Source: Ferrimonas gelatinilytica
GTDB taxonomy: Bacteria > Pseudomonadota > Gammaproteobacteria > Enterobacterales > Shewanellaceae
Assembly: GCF_039544205.1 (NCBI RefSeq)
Contig: NZ_BAABLF010000012.1
Location: forward strand, 25,087-89,086
Direction of reading: 5' to 3'
Length of the DNA stretch: 64,000 bases
Shown: piece after piece, positions 1 through 8,488 of the stretch
Position numbering within the stretch: position 1 is the first letter of the stretch
Layout of the letters: each line of letters opens with the position of its first letter
Made by a program: the position numbers and the translations under genes
Notes under the pieces: generated by a model
The model's database searches: none
What the model saw: the letters and a program-made list of their open reading frames with translations, nothing else
Told to the model about the DNA's origin: nothing

Positions 1-483
1 GCCATTGAGGGGGTTCCCGGCCTGGTGGTGGATGATCGCGAGCTTAACCGGGAGGATCTCTCCTTTACCGTCGACACCCTGGAAAGCCTCCGGGCAGAGC
101 GCCCCCGTCAGCCCCTCTGTTTCATTGTCGGCATGGACTCCCTGCTGGGGTTCCACCGCTGGCACCGACCGGAGCGCATCCTTGAGCTGGCCCACCTGGT
201 GGTGTGCCATCGCCCGGGGCACCCGCTGGCGTCCGACAGCCCCGCCGCCCCCTGGCTGGCCCGGCACCGGCTACAAAGCCCTCGTCAGCTGCATCAGCAG
301 CTCGGTGGCGGGATCTTGCTGACGCCGGTCACGCCGCTGGAGATCGCCTCCAGCACCCTGCGACACCAGCTGAAACAAGGGCTGCTCCCCCACTACCTGA
401 TGCCACCGGCGGTACTGGCCTATATCGAGCAGCATCGGCTCTATCCGCGCGACGATGGTGGCGGCGCGGACAAATCGCTATAA
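1..483 (+). CDS. nadD: Nicotinate-nucleotide adenylyltransferase NadD, 3' part
   Basis: The window opens inside this gene; 160 codons remain and roughly the first 50-55 residues lie upstream. NadD transfers AMP from ATP to nicotinate mononucleotide in NAD synthesis. The fragment shows the family's central FIVGMDSL segment followed by FHRWHRPERIL and a C-terminal SSTLRHQLKQG segment equivalent to the ISSTxIR signature of nucleotidyltransferases. The neighbours rsfS-rlmH-mrdA-mrdB follow in the order usual for gammaproteobacteria, which supports the call. Confidence 0.93.
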   Translation, partial: AIEGVPGLVVDDRELNREDLSFTVDTLESLRAERPRQPLCFIVGMDSLLGFHRWHRPERILELAHLVVCHRPGHPLASDSPAAPWLARHRLQSPRQLHQQLGGGILLTPVTPLEIASSTLRHQLKQGLLPHYLMPPAVLAYIEQHRLYPRDDGGGADKSL

Positions 484-521
484 TACGCCGCTTTGTGATT
501 CTCCTGACTGAGGTAAATTCG

Positions 522-851
522 GTGCAAGCTTCCGAACTGAAAGACTTTGTGATTGAAAAAATTGAAGATATGAAGGGCCGCGATATCGTGGTCATGGATG
601 TCTCTGACCGCAGCGACGTGACCGACTACATGGTTGTCTGTACCGGCACCTCCAAAACCCACGTCCGCTCCATCGCCGAAAACGTTTACGTTGAAGCGAA
701 AGATTCTGGCCACGCCCCGCTGGGGATGGAAGGAAAGGACGCCGGCGAATGGGCCCTGGTGGATCTCTCCTCGGTGATCGTTCACGTCATGCAGCAACAG
801 ACCCGTGACCTTTACCAGCTGGAGAAGCTCTGGGCCGCCCGCCCGGAATAA
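522..851 (+). CDS. rsfS: Ribosomal silencing factor RsfS
   Basis: A 109-residue member of the RsfS/Iojap family, which binds ribosomal protein L14 and blocks subunit joining during starvation. The open frame extends far upstream, but similarity starts at the GTG at 522 (QASELKDFVIEKI), preceded by TGAGG at 509-513; the upstream codons overlap nadD and have no family similarity. Conserved stretches include VVCTGTSKTHVRSIAENV, GMEGKDAGEW and VHVMQQQTRDLYQLEKLW, with the usual end soon after the LEKLW motif. It sits 38 bp after nadD and 3 bp before rlmH. Confidence 0.95.
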   Translation: MQASELKDFVIEKIEDMKGRDIVVMDVSDRSDVTDYMVVCTGTSKTHVRSIAENVYVEAKDSGHAPLGMEGKDAGEWALVDLSSVIVHVMQQQTRDLYQLEKLWAARPE

Positions 852-854
852 GCA

Positions 855-1322
855 ATGAAGCTGAGACTGATCGCCGTTGGCACCAAGATGCCTGCCTGGG
901 TAAGCGCAGGTTTCAACGAGTACCAACGTCGTTTCCCCCGCGATCTGCCACTGCAACTGGTGGAGATCCCGGCGGGAAAGCGCGGTAAAAATGCAGATAT
1001 CGCCCGGATCCTCGAGAAGGAGGGAGAGGCGATGTTGGCGGCGGCGCAGGGATGCCGTATTGTCACCCTGGATATCCCCGGAAAACCCTGGGATACCCCG
1101 CAACTGGCACGGCAGATGGAGCGTTGGCAGATGGATGGTCGCGATGTCGCAATTCTCATTGGCGGCCCTGAGGGGCTGGCCCCCGCCTGTAAGCAGGCGG
1201 CGGAGCAGAGCTGGTCCCTGTCCAACCTGACCCTGCCCCACCCCCTGGTGCGGATCCTGATGGCAGAGAGTCTCTACCGGGCCTGGAGTATCAATAATAA
1301 TCACCCCTATCACCGCGAATGA
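855..1322 (+). CDS. rlmH: 23S rRNA (pseudouridine1915-N3)-methyltransferase RlmH
   Basis: A 155-residue SPOUT methyltransferase that methylates pseudouridine 1915 in helix 69 of 23S rRNA on the 70S ribosome. The length is exactly that of the family. The SAM-binding trefoil-knot motif GGPEG is at residues 103-107, and the C-terminal region HPLVRILMAESLYRAWSI and terminal HPYHRE are typical. It starts 3 bp after rsfS and its stop overlaps the mrdA start by four bases (ATGA), indicating translational coupling within the cell-elongation operon. Confidence 0.96.
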   Translation: MKLRLIAVGTKMPAWVSAGFNEYQRRFPRDLPLQLVEIPAGKRGKNADIARILEKEGEAMLAAAQGCRIVTLDIPGKPWDTPQLARQMERWQMDGRDVAILIGGPEGLAPACKQAAEQSWSLSNLTLPHPLVRILMAESLYRAWSINNNHPYHRE

Positions 1323-3226
1323 AACGCTTTAAGAAACGGGTCGCCTTCCGAGATCACGCCGCCGAAGCGGCGCTGTTTTCCCGCCGTGCCATCGTCGGCT
1401 TCGCCCTGGTGATCGGCCTGATGGTGGTGCTGCTGGTCAACCTCTACTCGATCCAGATCCACAATCACGCCGACTACCAGACCCGCTCAAACGACAACCG
1501 TATTCGGCTTATCCCGGTGGCCCCCAATCGCGGCCTCATCTACGATCGCCACGGTGCCTTGCTAGCAGACAACCGGCCAGTCTACTCCCTGGAGGTGATC
1601 CCGGAGCGGGTGAAAGATCTCACCGCTCAGCTTGATGCGATCTCGGAGATCCTGCCGCTGCCGCCAGAGCGGCGAGCGCAGTTGGAGGAGCGGCTGAAGA
1701 CTGCCCGCCGTTTCCGTCCCCAGACGGTAATTGCCCAGCTCACCGAAGCCCAGGTCGCCACCTTCAGCGTCAACCAGCATCGCTTCCCCGGCTTCTCAGT
1801 GCAGGCGGGATTGAAACGCTTCTACCCCCACGGCGCCAGCCTCACCCACGTATTGGGTTACGTTTCCCGCATCAACGACAGCGATCAGGAGCGGATCGAG
1901 CAGGAGGGTGAGCGGGCCCGTTACGCCGCTAGCCGCAACATCGGTAAGCAGGGGATCGAACGATTCTACGAGCGCCAGCTGCACGGTGAGCCCGGGATGC
2001 AGGAGGTGGAGGTCAACAACCGTGGCCGAATCGTTCGAACTGTGAGTGCTACCGCGCCCACCTCCGGCCAGGATCTCTACCTGACCCTGGATCTCGGCCT
2101 GCAGAAACACGCGGAAAGACTGTTAGACGGTCGACGCGGCGCCGTGGTGGCGATGGATCCCCGCGATGGCGGGATCCTGGCGCTGGTCTCCAGCCCCAGC
2201 TACGACCCCAACCTCTTCGTCTCCGGGATCTCCGGCGGTGACTACAACCGCCTGCTCAACGACAAGAACCGGCCGCTGATCAATCGCGCCACCCAGGGGC
2301 AATACGCCCCCGCCTCCACGGTGAAGCCACACCTGGCCCTGCTGGGACTGGAGAAGGGACACATCACGGCGAAAACCAAGATCTGGGATCCCGGCTGGTG
2401 GCAGATCCCCGGCGTAGACCGTCGCTACCGGGACTGGAAGCGGTGGGGCCATGGCTGGGTCGACCTCAATATGGCGATCGCCCACTCCTGCGACCCCTAC
2501 TTCTACGATCTGGCTTACAAGACCGGCATCAACGACATCAGCCAGTTCATGTATCAGTTCGGTTTCGGACAGAGCACCGGCGTGGATATCCTGGAGGAGG
2601 CCGTTGGCAACATGCCGACCCGGGACTGGAAGCGGATCCGTTACAAGGAGCCCTGGTACATCGGCGACACCATCTCTGTGGGGATCGGCCAGGGCTACTG
2701 GACCGCAACGCCGCTCCAGCTGGCGCTCTCCACCACCATCCTCGCCAACAGTGGCGAGCGCTTCGTGCCCCACTTCCTCAAGGCCCTGGGGAAGGATGAT
2801 GAGCGGGAGGATCAGTTGCCCGAGCAGCGTCCGCCGATGGAGCTTAAGCGCCCGGAAGCCTGGAAGCAGGTCCAACATGCGATGTACCTGACCGCGCACC
2901 AACGCGGTGGCAGCGGCTATCGCCAGTTTAACGATGCCCCCTACACCTCCGCAGTCAAGACGGGTACCGGCCAGGTCTTCGGACTGGCGGAGGACGCCGA
3001 CTACGATGACGAATCGGTGTCGGAGCACCTGCGGGACAATGCCCTTTTCGTGGGCTATGCCCCCTACGATGCACCGGAGATCGTCATCGCCATCGTACTG
3101 GAGAACGCAGGCTGGGGGGGCGCCAACGCCGGCCCCGTAGCCCGCGCCATGTTTGATTACTACCTGGATCCCGACTATGTCGCTCCCTGGGATCAACCGC
3201 CGGTCGAGAGTGAGGAAGCGGAATAA
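1319..3226 (+). CDS. mrdA: Penicillin-binding protein 2 (peptidoglycan DD-transpeptidase)
   Basis: A 635-residue class B penicillin-binding protein that cross-links peptidoglycan during rod elongation as partner of RodA. There is a short basic cytoplasmic tail and one membrane anchor at about residues 25-45. A pedestal domain follows (PNRGLIYDRHGALLADN), then the transpeptidase domain with the nucleophile motif STVK at 333-336, an SCD motif in HSCDPYFYDLA and KTG near 547. The zinc/loop region typical of PBP2 (DPGWWQIPG) is present. The start overlaps rlmH by four bases and the stop overlaps mrdB by one base. Confidence 0.96.
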   Translation: MKRFKKRVAFRDHAAEAALFSRRAIVGFALVIGLMVVLLVNLYSIQIHNHADYQTRSNDNRIRLIPVAPNRGLIYDRHGALLADNRPVYSLEVIPERVKDLTAQLDAISEILPLPPERRAQLEERLKTARRFRPQTVIAQLTEAQVATFSVNQHRFPGFSVQAGLKRFYPHGASLTHVLGYVSRINDSDQERIEQEGERARYAASRNIGKQGIERFYERQLHGEPGMQEVEVNNRGRIVRTVSATAPTSGQDLYLTLDLGLQKHAERLLDGRRGAVVAMDPRDGGILALVSSPSYDPNLFVSGISGGDYNRLLNDKNRPLINRATQGQYAPASTVKPHLALLGLEKGHITAKTKIWDPGWWQIPGVDRRYRDWKRWGHGWVDLNMAIAHSCDPYFYDLAYKTGINDISQFMYQFGFGQSTGVDILEEAVGNMPTRDWKRIRYKEPWYIGDTISVGIGQGYWTATPLQLALSTTILANSGERFVPHFLKALGKDDEREDQLPEQRPPMELKRPEAWKQVQHAMYLTAHQRGGSGYRQFNDAPYTSAVKTGTGQVFGLAEDADYDDESVSEHLRDNALFVGYAPYDAPEIVIAIVLENAGWGGANAGPVARAMFDYYLDPDYVAPWDQPPVESEEAE

Positions 3227-4332
3227 TGTCCAAAGTGATCCAGCGTCCCAACCTGTGGACGCGCCTGCACCTTGACCTGCCCCTGCTGTTCGGCCTGCTG
3301 CTGCTGATGGGGTTCGGTATGCTGGTGCTCTACAGCGCCAGTGGCGAGAGTGCCGCCATGTTGGAGCGCCAGCTGGTGCGGGTCACCCTAGGGTTGCTGG
3401 TGATGTTCGTGCTGGCCCAGCTCAACCCCGAATTCTACCGGCGCTGGGCGCTGCCGATCTTTATCCTCGGGATCGGTCTGCTGGTGATGGTGAGCCTGTT
3501 CGGTGAAGTGAACAAGGGCGCCAGACGCTGGCTCAACCTGGGGTTCATGGAGTTCCAGCCGTCGGAGCTGATGAAACTGGCGTTCCCCCTGATGATGGCC
3601 TGGTACATCAGCCAGTTTCCTCTGCCACCACGTAAGCGCTACCTCTTTGGCGGTGCCCTGATCCTGCTGGTGCCTACCCTGCTGATCGCCTCCCAACCGG
3701 ATCTGGGCACCTCCATTCTGGTCGCCTCCTCCGGCGTTTTCGTGCTCTTTCTCTCCGGCATGAGCTGGGCAGTGATCGGCGTCTGTGCCCTGCTTCTGCT
3801 GAGCTTCCTGCCGGTGCTCTGGTTCTTCCTGATGAAGGATTACCAGCGCACCCGGGTTCTGACCCTGCTGGATCCGGAGAAGGATCCCCTCGGCGCCGGC
3901 TATCACATCATTCAATCCAAGATCGCCATCGGCAGCGGCGGACTGGAGGGTAAGGGGTGGCTGCAGGGCACCCAATCACAGCTGGACTTCCTGCCAGAAC
4001 GCCACACCGACTTCATCTTTGCCGTCCTCGGCGAGGAGTTTGGCTTTGTCGGCATCCTGCTGCTGATGGCCCTCTACCTGTTCATCATCGGCCGGGGCCT
4101 GGTGATCGCCAGTCAGGCACAAACCGCCTTTTCCCGTTTGGTGGCTGGTTCCCTGACCCTGACCTTTTTTGTTTACCTTTTCGTTAATGTCGGCATGGTT
4201 TCCGGCTTGCTGCCGGTGGTGGGGGTTCCCCTGCCACTGATCAGTTACGGCGGTACATCAATGCTGACATTGATGGCTGGCTTTGGCATCCTCATGGCCA
4301 TCCATACCCATCGACGTTTTATTTCACGCTAG
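3226..4332 (+). CDS. mrdB: Rod-shape glycosyltransferase RodA (SEDS family)
   Basis: A 368-residue polytopic SEDS protein, the peptidoglycan glycosyltransferase that polymerises lipid II with PBP2 in the elongasome. About ten hydrophobic segments are visible. Recognisable SEDS elements include GARRWLNLGFMEFQPSELMK, SQPDLGTS, GAGYHIIQSKIAIGSGGLEG, FLPERHTDFIFAVLGEEFGF and the C-terminal GVPLPLISYGGTSML. Its ATG shares the last base of the mrdA stop (TAATG), so expression of the two partners is coupled. Confidence 0.97.
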   Translation: MSKVIQRPNLWTRLHLDLPLLFGLLLLMGFGMLVLYSASGESAAMLERQLVRVTLGLLVMFVLAQLNPEFYRRWALPIFILGIGLLVMVSLFGEVNKGARRWLNLGFMEFQPSELMKLAFPLMMAWYISQFPLPPRKRYLFGGALILLVPTLLIASQPDLGTSILVASSGVFVLFLSGMSWAVIGVCALLLLSFLPVLWFFLMKDYQRTRVLTLLDPEKDPLGAGYHIIQSKIAIGSGGLEGKGWLQGTQSQLDFLPERHTDFIFAVLGEEFGFVGILLLMALYLFIIGRGLVIASQAQTAFSRLVAGSLTLTFFVYLFVNVGMVSGLLPVVGVPLPLISYGGTSMLTLMAGFGILMAIHTHRRFISR

Positions 4333-4341
4333 GGACACACT

Positions 4342-5316
4342 ATGCGCTTTATCCGTAAGGGATTACTCTGCCTCCTGCTCAGTGGCGGCGCCTTGGCCAA
4401 CAATGCAGAGACCGAGTTCGTTAGCCAATGGCAGGCCGAGGGGCTCGACCGCGCCTACCTGGAGCAGGCCCTTGAACTGGCCCAGAAAGACCAGGCGGTC
4501 ATCGACGCGATCACCCGCCCCTGGGAAGCCAAACCCTGGTACCAGTACTACCCCCTGTTCCTGACCGAGAAGCGACTGGCCGCGGGCCTCGCCTTCTGGC
4601 AGGAGCATGAAGCGCTGCTGGAGCAGGCCTACCAACGCTTCGGGGTGGAGCCTGAGATCGTGGTTTCGATCATCGGCATCGAGACCTTCTACGGCGGCTA
4701 CCTGGGCAACTACTCAGTGCTGGATGCCCTCTACACCCTGGGCTTCCACTACCCGCCGCGACAGACCTTCTTCCGCAAAGAGCTGGGACACTTCCTGCAA
4801 CTGGCCCAACAGCAGGGCTGGTCGCTGACCGAACCCAAAGGCTCCTACGCCGGCGCCATGGGCCTGGGGCAGTTTATCCCCTCCTCCTACCAGGCCTACG
4901 CCGTTGACTTTGACGGCGATGGGCAACGGGATCTCTTCACCAACCCGGCGGATGCCATCGGCTCAGTGGCGAACTACTTTGCCCGCCACCGCTGGCAGGC
5001 GGGGGAGTCGGTCGCCAGCCCCCTGACATTGGCGGACGGCGCACTGGACGACGCCCTACTGTGGGACGGTAAACCGCTTCGCCACAGTACCGAGATTCTT
5101 CAACAGCAGGGGGCCAGACTGCCCGCCAACACCAGCGGCCCAGTTGGGGTGGTGCGGCTTGAGGTCGACGAGGCGCAGTTCCAGTACCAGCTGGTGCACC
5201 CGAACTTTTACGCCATCACCCGCTACAACCGCAGTCCCCTCTATGCGATGGCGGTGTGGCAGTTCAGCCAGCAGTTGAAGCAGGGGATGCACGAGGCGGG
5301 CGATGAAAGCCAGTAA
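4342..5316 (+). CDS. mltB: Lytic murein transglycosylase B
   Basis: A 324-residue SLT-type transglycosylase that cleaves the MurNAc-GlcNAc bond in murein and leaves 1,6-anhydro ends. The N-terminus is a signal peptide of about 20 residues (basic MRFIRKG then a Leu-rich core) with no clear lipobox, so this copy may be periplasmic rather than lipid-anchored as in E. coli. Family hallmarks are IIGIETFYGGYLGNYSVLDAL, containing the catalytic Glu, and GAMGLGQFIPSSY. It starts 9 bp after mrdB and overlaps rlpA by 14 bp. Confidence 0.93.
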   Translation: MRFIRKGLLCLLLSGGALANNAETEFVSQWQAEGLDRAYLEQALELAQKDQAVIDAITRPWEAKPWYQYYPLFLTEKRLAAGLAFWQEHEALLEQAYQRFGVEPEIVVSIIGIETFYGGYLGNYSVLDALYTLGFHYPPRQTFFRKELGHFLQLAQQQGWSLTEPKGSYAGAMGLGQFIPSSYQAYAVDFDGDGQRDLFTNPADAIGSVANYFARHRWQAGESVASPLTLADGALDDALLWDGKPLRHSTEILQQQGARLPANTSGPVGVVRLEVDEAQFQYQLVHPNFYAITRYNRSPLYAMAVWQFSQQLKQGMHEAGDESQ

Positions 5317-6124
5317 GTCGGTTGCCGGCCTGGCTCTACTGACGCTCTGGGGGTGCAGCAGCACCCCTCCTCCGGAGCCTGAGAGCCGCTACCAGATGAA
5401 GCAAGACCGGCCACCAGCGCAGGCACCGGACCTGAGCCACCTTGAGCCGCTTCAGCCGCGCTATGAACCCCTGAGCCGGGGCGGGAACCGGGACTACCAG
5501 GTGTGGGGGATCCACTACGAAGTGCTGGACAGCGCAGAGGGCTACATCAAGGAGGGGATTGCCTCCTGGTACGGTGCCAAATTTCATGGTCACCTCACCT
5601 CCAACGGTGAGACCTATGACATGTACAGCTTCTCCGCCGCCCATCGCAGTCTCCCCCTGCCCACCTATGCCCGGGTCACCAACCTTGAAAATGATAAATC
5701 GCTGATCGTGCGTATCAATGACCGAGGCCCTTTCCATCCGGACCGGGAGATCGATCTCTCCTACGCCGCGGCCTGGCACCTGGGTGTGCTCAAAAGCGGT
5801 ACCGCCCGGGTGCGGGTGGAGGCGATCCACCTGGCGCCGGAGCCAACCCCGCGGCCCCCCGAGCCCAGTGAGACGTTCTACATCCAGCTGGCCGCCAGTA
5901 CGGACAGAAGCAACGTTGATCGGCTAAAACGGCAGATCCAGGGAGAAACTTCCCTTCCAGCACGGGTGACTCTGCAGGACAGCTTGTATAAACTCCAGCT
6001 AGGTCCCTTTGCCGACCGTCAGGAGAGCCAGCGTTGGCTGGAGACCCTGAAGGCATCCGGCTACAACCAGGCTTTCACCGTCACGGCCCCGACCCTATCG
6101 CCCGCGAAATCGAGTGCGCGCTGA
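5303..6124 (+). CDS. rlpA: RlpA-like septal lipoprotein (DPBB plus SPOR domains)
   Basis: A 273-residue outer-membrane lipoprotein with a lipobox (LWGC, Cys near residue 18), a Pro-rich linker and a double-psi beta-barrel at about 75-160 (GIASWYGAKFHGHLTSNGE ... INDRGPFHPDREIDLS). A C-terminal SPOR domain spans about 190-265. RlpA proteins bind denuded glycan at the septum through SPOR, and some are lytic transglycosylases. The DPBB residues needed for that activity (Asp in NDRGP, His in KFHG) are present, so activity is possible. It overlaps mltB, joining it to the murein operon. Confidence 0.93.
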   Translation: MKASKSVAGLALLTLWGCSSTPPPEPESRYQMKQDRPPAQAPDLSHLEPLQPRYEPLSRGGNRDYQVWGIHYEVLDSAEGYIKEGIASWYGAKFHGHLTSNGETYDMYSFSAAHRSLPLPTYARVTNLENDKSLIVRINDRGPFHPDREIDLSYAAAWHLGVLKSGTARVRVEAIHLAPEPTPRPPEPSETFYIQLAASTDRSNVDRLKRQIQGETSLPARVTLQDSLYKLQLGPFADRQESQRWLETLKASGYNQAFTVTAPTLSPAKSSAR

Positions 6125-6184
6125 ATCAGCCGACGCACCCCGCGATAGCCACGCCGTCATCATCAGGAAACCGTTCACAACGAC

Positions 6185-7351
6185 ATGAATTTGATCAAAC
6201 GCACCTTCGCCACCCTAACCACTGTCCTCGCCTGCGCCAGTGCGTCCGCTTCCCCCATGGTGATCCCCAACGCCCCTACCGTTGCCGCCGGCTCCTATGT
6301 GCTGATGGATTACAACACCGGGCGGATCCTTGCGGAGAACAACGCCAACGAGCAGCGGGCCCCGGCCAGCCTCACCAAGTTAATGACCTCCTACGTCCTC
6401 GGCCAAGAGGTCAACAGTGGCAACGCCGCCCTGGAGGACATGGTGACCGTCTCCGAAAAAGCCTGGGCCAAGAACTTTCCCGGCTCCTCGGTGATGTGGA
6501 TCGAGGTCGGCACCCAGGTCAAGCTGGAGGATCTCTACCGCGGTATGGTGATCCAATCCGGTAACGATGCCTGTGTCGCCATCGCTGAGCATATCGCCGG
6601 CACCGAGTCCGCCTACACGGATCTGATGAATGCCTGGGCCGCCAAGCTGGGGATGCAGAGTACCCACTTTGCCAACAGCCACGGCCTCGACGCATCGGAC
6701 CAACTCACCTCCGCCTACGACATGGCCCTGCTGGGCCAGGCGATCGTTCGCGATATCCCGGAGCACTACCACCTCTACTCGGAGCGTGAGTTCACCTATA
6801 ACAACATCCGCCAGCACAACCGTAACGGCCTGCTGTGGGACCGCAGTCTCAATGTAGATGGCCTCAAAACCGGTTATACCAGCAACGCCGGCTACAGCCT
6901 GGTCAGTTCTGCCACCCGCGGTGACATGCGCCTGATCGCCGTGGTGATGGGCACCAAGAGCCCCCAGGCCCGCGAAGCGGAAAGCAAGAAACTGCTTAAC
7001 TACGGTTTCCGTTTCTTCGAGACCGTCACCCCCTACAAGGCCGGTGAGGAGTTCGTTGCCGAGCCGCTCTATTACGGCAACAAGCCGGAGGTAAAACTCG
7101 GGGTACTGGAAGACACACCGGTCACGATCTACCGTGGCCAGGCGGACCAGCTCAAGGCGGATTTCCAACTGGACCAGGAGCTCAAGGCCCCCCTGTACCG
7201 GGGTGATCGGGTCGGAACCCTCTACTTCAAGCTGGACGGCCAGGACATCGCCACCTATCCGCTGACGGTGTTGGAAGATGTCGAAGAGGGCAGCTGGTTC
7301 TCCAAGCTGCTGGATTACCTGAAGCTGCTGTTTCTCTCCTTCTTCAACTGA
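6185..7351 (+). CDS. dacA: D-alanyl-D-alanine carboxypeptidase (PBP5/6 family)
   Basis: A 388-residue low-molecular-weight penicillin-binding protein that trims the terminal D-Ala of pentapeptide stems in the periplasm. A signal peptide ends in the ASASA region. The active-site triad motifs are SLTK (Ser at residue 62), SGND in IQSGNDACVAIAEHIAG, and KTG in GLKTGYTSNAGYS. The C-terminus is an amphipathic helix (SWFSKLLDYLKLLFLSFFN) that anchors the enzyme to the outer leaflet of the inner membrane. It lies 60 bp after rlpA, and a strong hairpin follows. Confidence 0.97.
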   Translation: MNLIKRTFATLTTVLACASASASPMVIPNAPTVAAGSYVLMDYNTGRILAENNANEQRAPASLTKLMTSYVLGQEVNSGNAALEDMVTVSEKAWAKNFPGSSVMWIEVGTQVKLEDLYRGMVIQSGNDACVAIAEHIAGTESAYTDLMNAWAAKLGMQSTHFANSHGLDASDQLTSAYDMALLGQAIVRDIPEHYHLYSEREFTYNNIRQHNRNGLLWDRSLNVDGLKTGYTSNAGYSLVSSATRGDMRLIAVVMGTKSPQAREAESKKLLNYGFRFFETVTPYKAGEEFVAEPLYYGNKPEVKLGVLEDTPVTIYRGQADQLKADFQLDQELKAPLYRGDRVGTLYFKLDGQDIATYPLTVLEDVEEGSWFSKLLDYLKLLFLSFFN

Positions 7352-7374
7352 ATCAGCCACTTCACTTGGTAACC

Positions 7375-7422
7375 CTGGGGCGGTCTTCGGACCGCCCCAG
7401 CTTCGTTGGGGCCGCGGCCCCA
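7375..7422 (+). terminator. Paired GC-rich hairpins after dacA
   Basis: Two adjacent perfect inverted repeats: an 11-bp stem closed by TTCG at 7375-7400, and TGGGGCCGCGGCCCCA at 7407-7422. Neither has a good T-tract, so termination may be partial. They separate the murein genes from ybeD. Confidence 0.6.
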
Positions 7423-7438
7423 GTCGGGGCTTGAATTT

Positions 7439-7447
7439 TGATATAAT
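7439..7447 (+). promoter_or_regulatory. Extended -10 promoter of ybeD
   Basis: TG-A-TATAAT forms a perfect extended -10 box 45 bp before the ybeD ATG. No good -35 box is seen 17 bp upstream, which fits an extended -10 promoter. Confidence 0.6.
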
Positions 7448-7492
7448 CACCCCCAATTTACGGCCATCTGACGTTTTGCCGGAGTAAGTAAG

Positions 7493-7756
7493 ATGCAAAC
7501 CAAATTTGATGAACTGCTGGATTTTCCCTGCGCCTTTCCGTTTAAAGTGCTGGGTGTTGCCCATGAGACCCTGTCGGATCGGGTAGTGGAAGTGCTGCAG
7601 CGCCACGCCCCTGGTGACTACACCCCGACCCAGAAGCCCTCCTCCAAGGGCACCTATCTGTCAGTCACTGTGACCTGCACCGTTACCAGCAAGGAGCATG
7701 TTGAACTGCTCTACACCGAGCTGGCAAAAATTGATGGAGTTCGAGGGGTCCTTTAA
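7493..7756 (+). CDS. ybeD: YbeD, DUF493 family protein
   Basis: An 87-residue cytosolic protein of the DUF493 (UPF0250) family, always found beside lipB in enterobacteria and relatives. The fold resembles the ACT-like regulatory domain, but no biochemical role is settled. Visible family features are FPCAFPFKVLG at the N-terminus and KGTYLSVTVTCTVTS in the middle. A good GGAGTAAGTAAG ribosome-binding region precedes the ATG. It is followed by its own spacer and a separate lipB promoter. Confidence 0.93.
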   Translation: MQTKFDELLDFPCAFPFKVLGVAHETLSDRVVEVLQRHAPGDYTPTQKPSSKGTYLSVTVTCTVTSKEHVELLYTELAKIDGVRGVL

Positions 7757-7769
7757 AAGTGTGATCTCT

Positions 7770-7798
7770 CTGGCATTGGGTCAGACCATCGGTATAAT
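7770..7798 (+). promoter_or_regulatory. Putative sigma-70 promoter of lipB-lipA
   Basis: CTGGCA (-35, four of six) and a perfect TATAAT (-10) at 7793-7798 are separated by 17 bp, 37 bp before the lipB start. Confidence 0.55.
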
Positions 7799-7834
7799 GC
7801 TGACAACCCTATTTCAGCCAAGAGCGGTTTTCAT

Positions 7835-8488
7835 TTGGTTGCCAGCACCCTCATCATTCGACATCTCGGACGCCAGCCCTACGAACCGGTCTGGCGCGCC
7901 ATGCAAGCCTTCACCGATCAACGCGACGACAGCTGTGCCGACGAGCTATGGCTGGTGGAGCACGATCCTGTCTTCACTCAGGGCCAGGCCGGCAAGGCGG
8001 AGCATCTGCTCGCACCCGGCGAGATCCCGGTGGTGCAGGTGGATAGAGGGGGCCAGATCACCTACCACGGTCCTGGTCAGCTGGTGGCCTACCCGCTGCT
8101 GAACCTAAAGCGCCATAAACTGGGGGTGCGCCAGCTGGTGACCGAAATTGAGCAGAGCCTCATTGAGCTGCTGTCGCACCATGAGATCATCGCCCAAGCC
8201 CGTCCTGATGCCCCCGGCGTCTATGTCGAAGGGCGCAAGGTGGCGTCACTGGGACTGCGGATCCGCAAAGGGTGCTCCTTCCATGGTCTGGCACTCAACG
8301 TGGATATGGATCTCGCCCCCTTCCTGCGCATCAACCCCTGCGGCTATGCCGGAATGGAGATGGTGCAGACCAGGGCTCTCGGCGGGCCGGACACGGTCGA
8401 ACAGGCGGGCCGGGAGCTTATCGATATCATGGTCAACCGCCTCGGTTATGAGCACGTACAACAAGTAGAGGGAATGCCCCATGTCTGA
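7835..8488 (+). CDS. lipB: Octanoyltransferase LipB
   Basis: A 217-residue enzyme that moves the octanoyl group from acyl carrier protein to lipoyl domains, the first step of lipoate assembly. Numbered from the TTG at 7835, the acyl-carrying Cys is residue 169 (INPCGYAGM) and the catalytic Lys is 135 (GRKVASLG), the same numbers as in the E. coli enzyme, which supports this rare start codon. RGGQITYHGPGQ is the family signature. AGAGCGG at 7821-7827 may be the ribosome-binding site. The 3' end overlaps lipA by 8 bp. Confidence 0.95.
   Translation: MVASTLIIRHLGRQPYEPVWRAMQAFTDQRDDSCADELWLVEHDPVFTQGQAGKAEHLLAPGEIPVVQVDRGGQITYHGPGQLVAYPLLNLKRHKLGVRQLVTEIEQSLIELLSHHEIIAQARPDAPGVYVEGRKVASLGLRIRKGCSFHGLALNVDMDLAPFLRINPCGYAGMEMVQTRALGGPDTVEQAGRELIDIMVNRLGYEHVQQVEGMPHV

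Noticed and set aside
2123..3196. Long antisense frame inside mrdA
   Set aside because: High GC produces long antisense frames; the plus-strand gene has intact PBP2 motifs.
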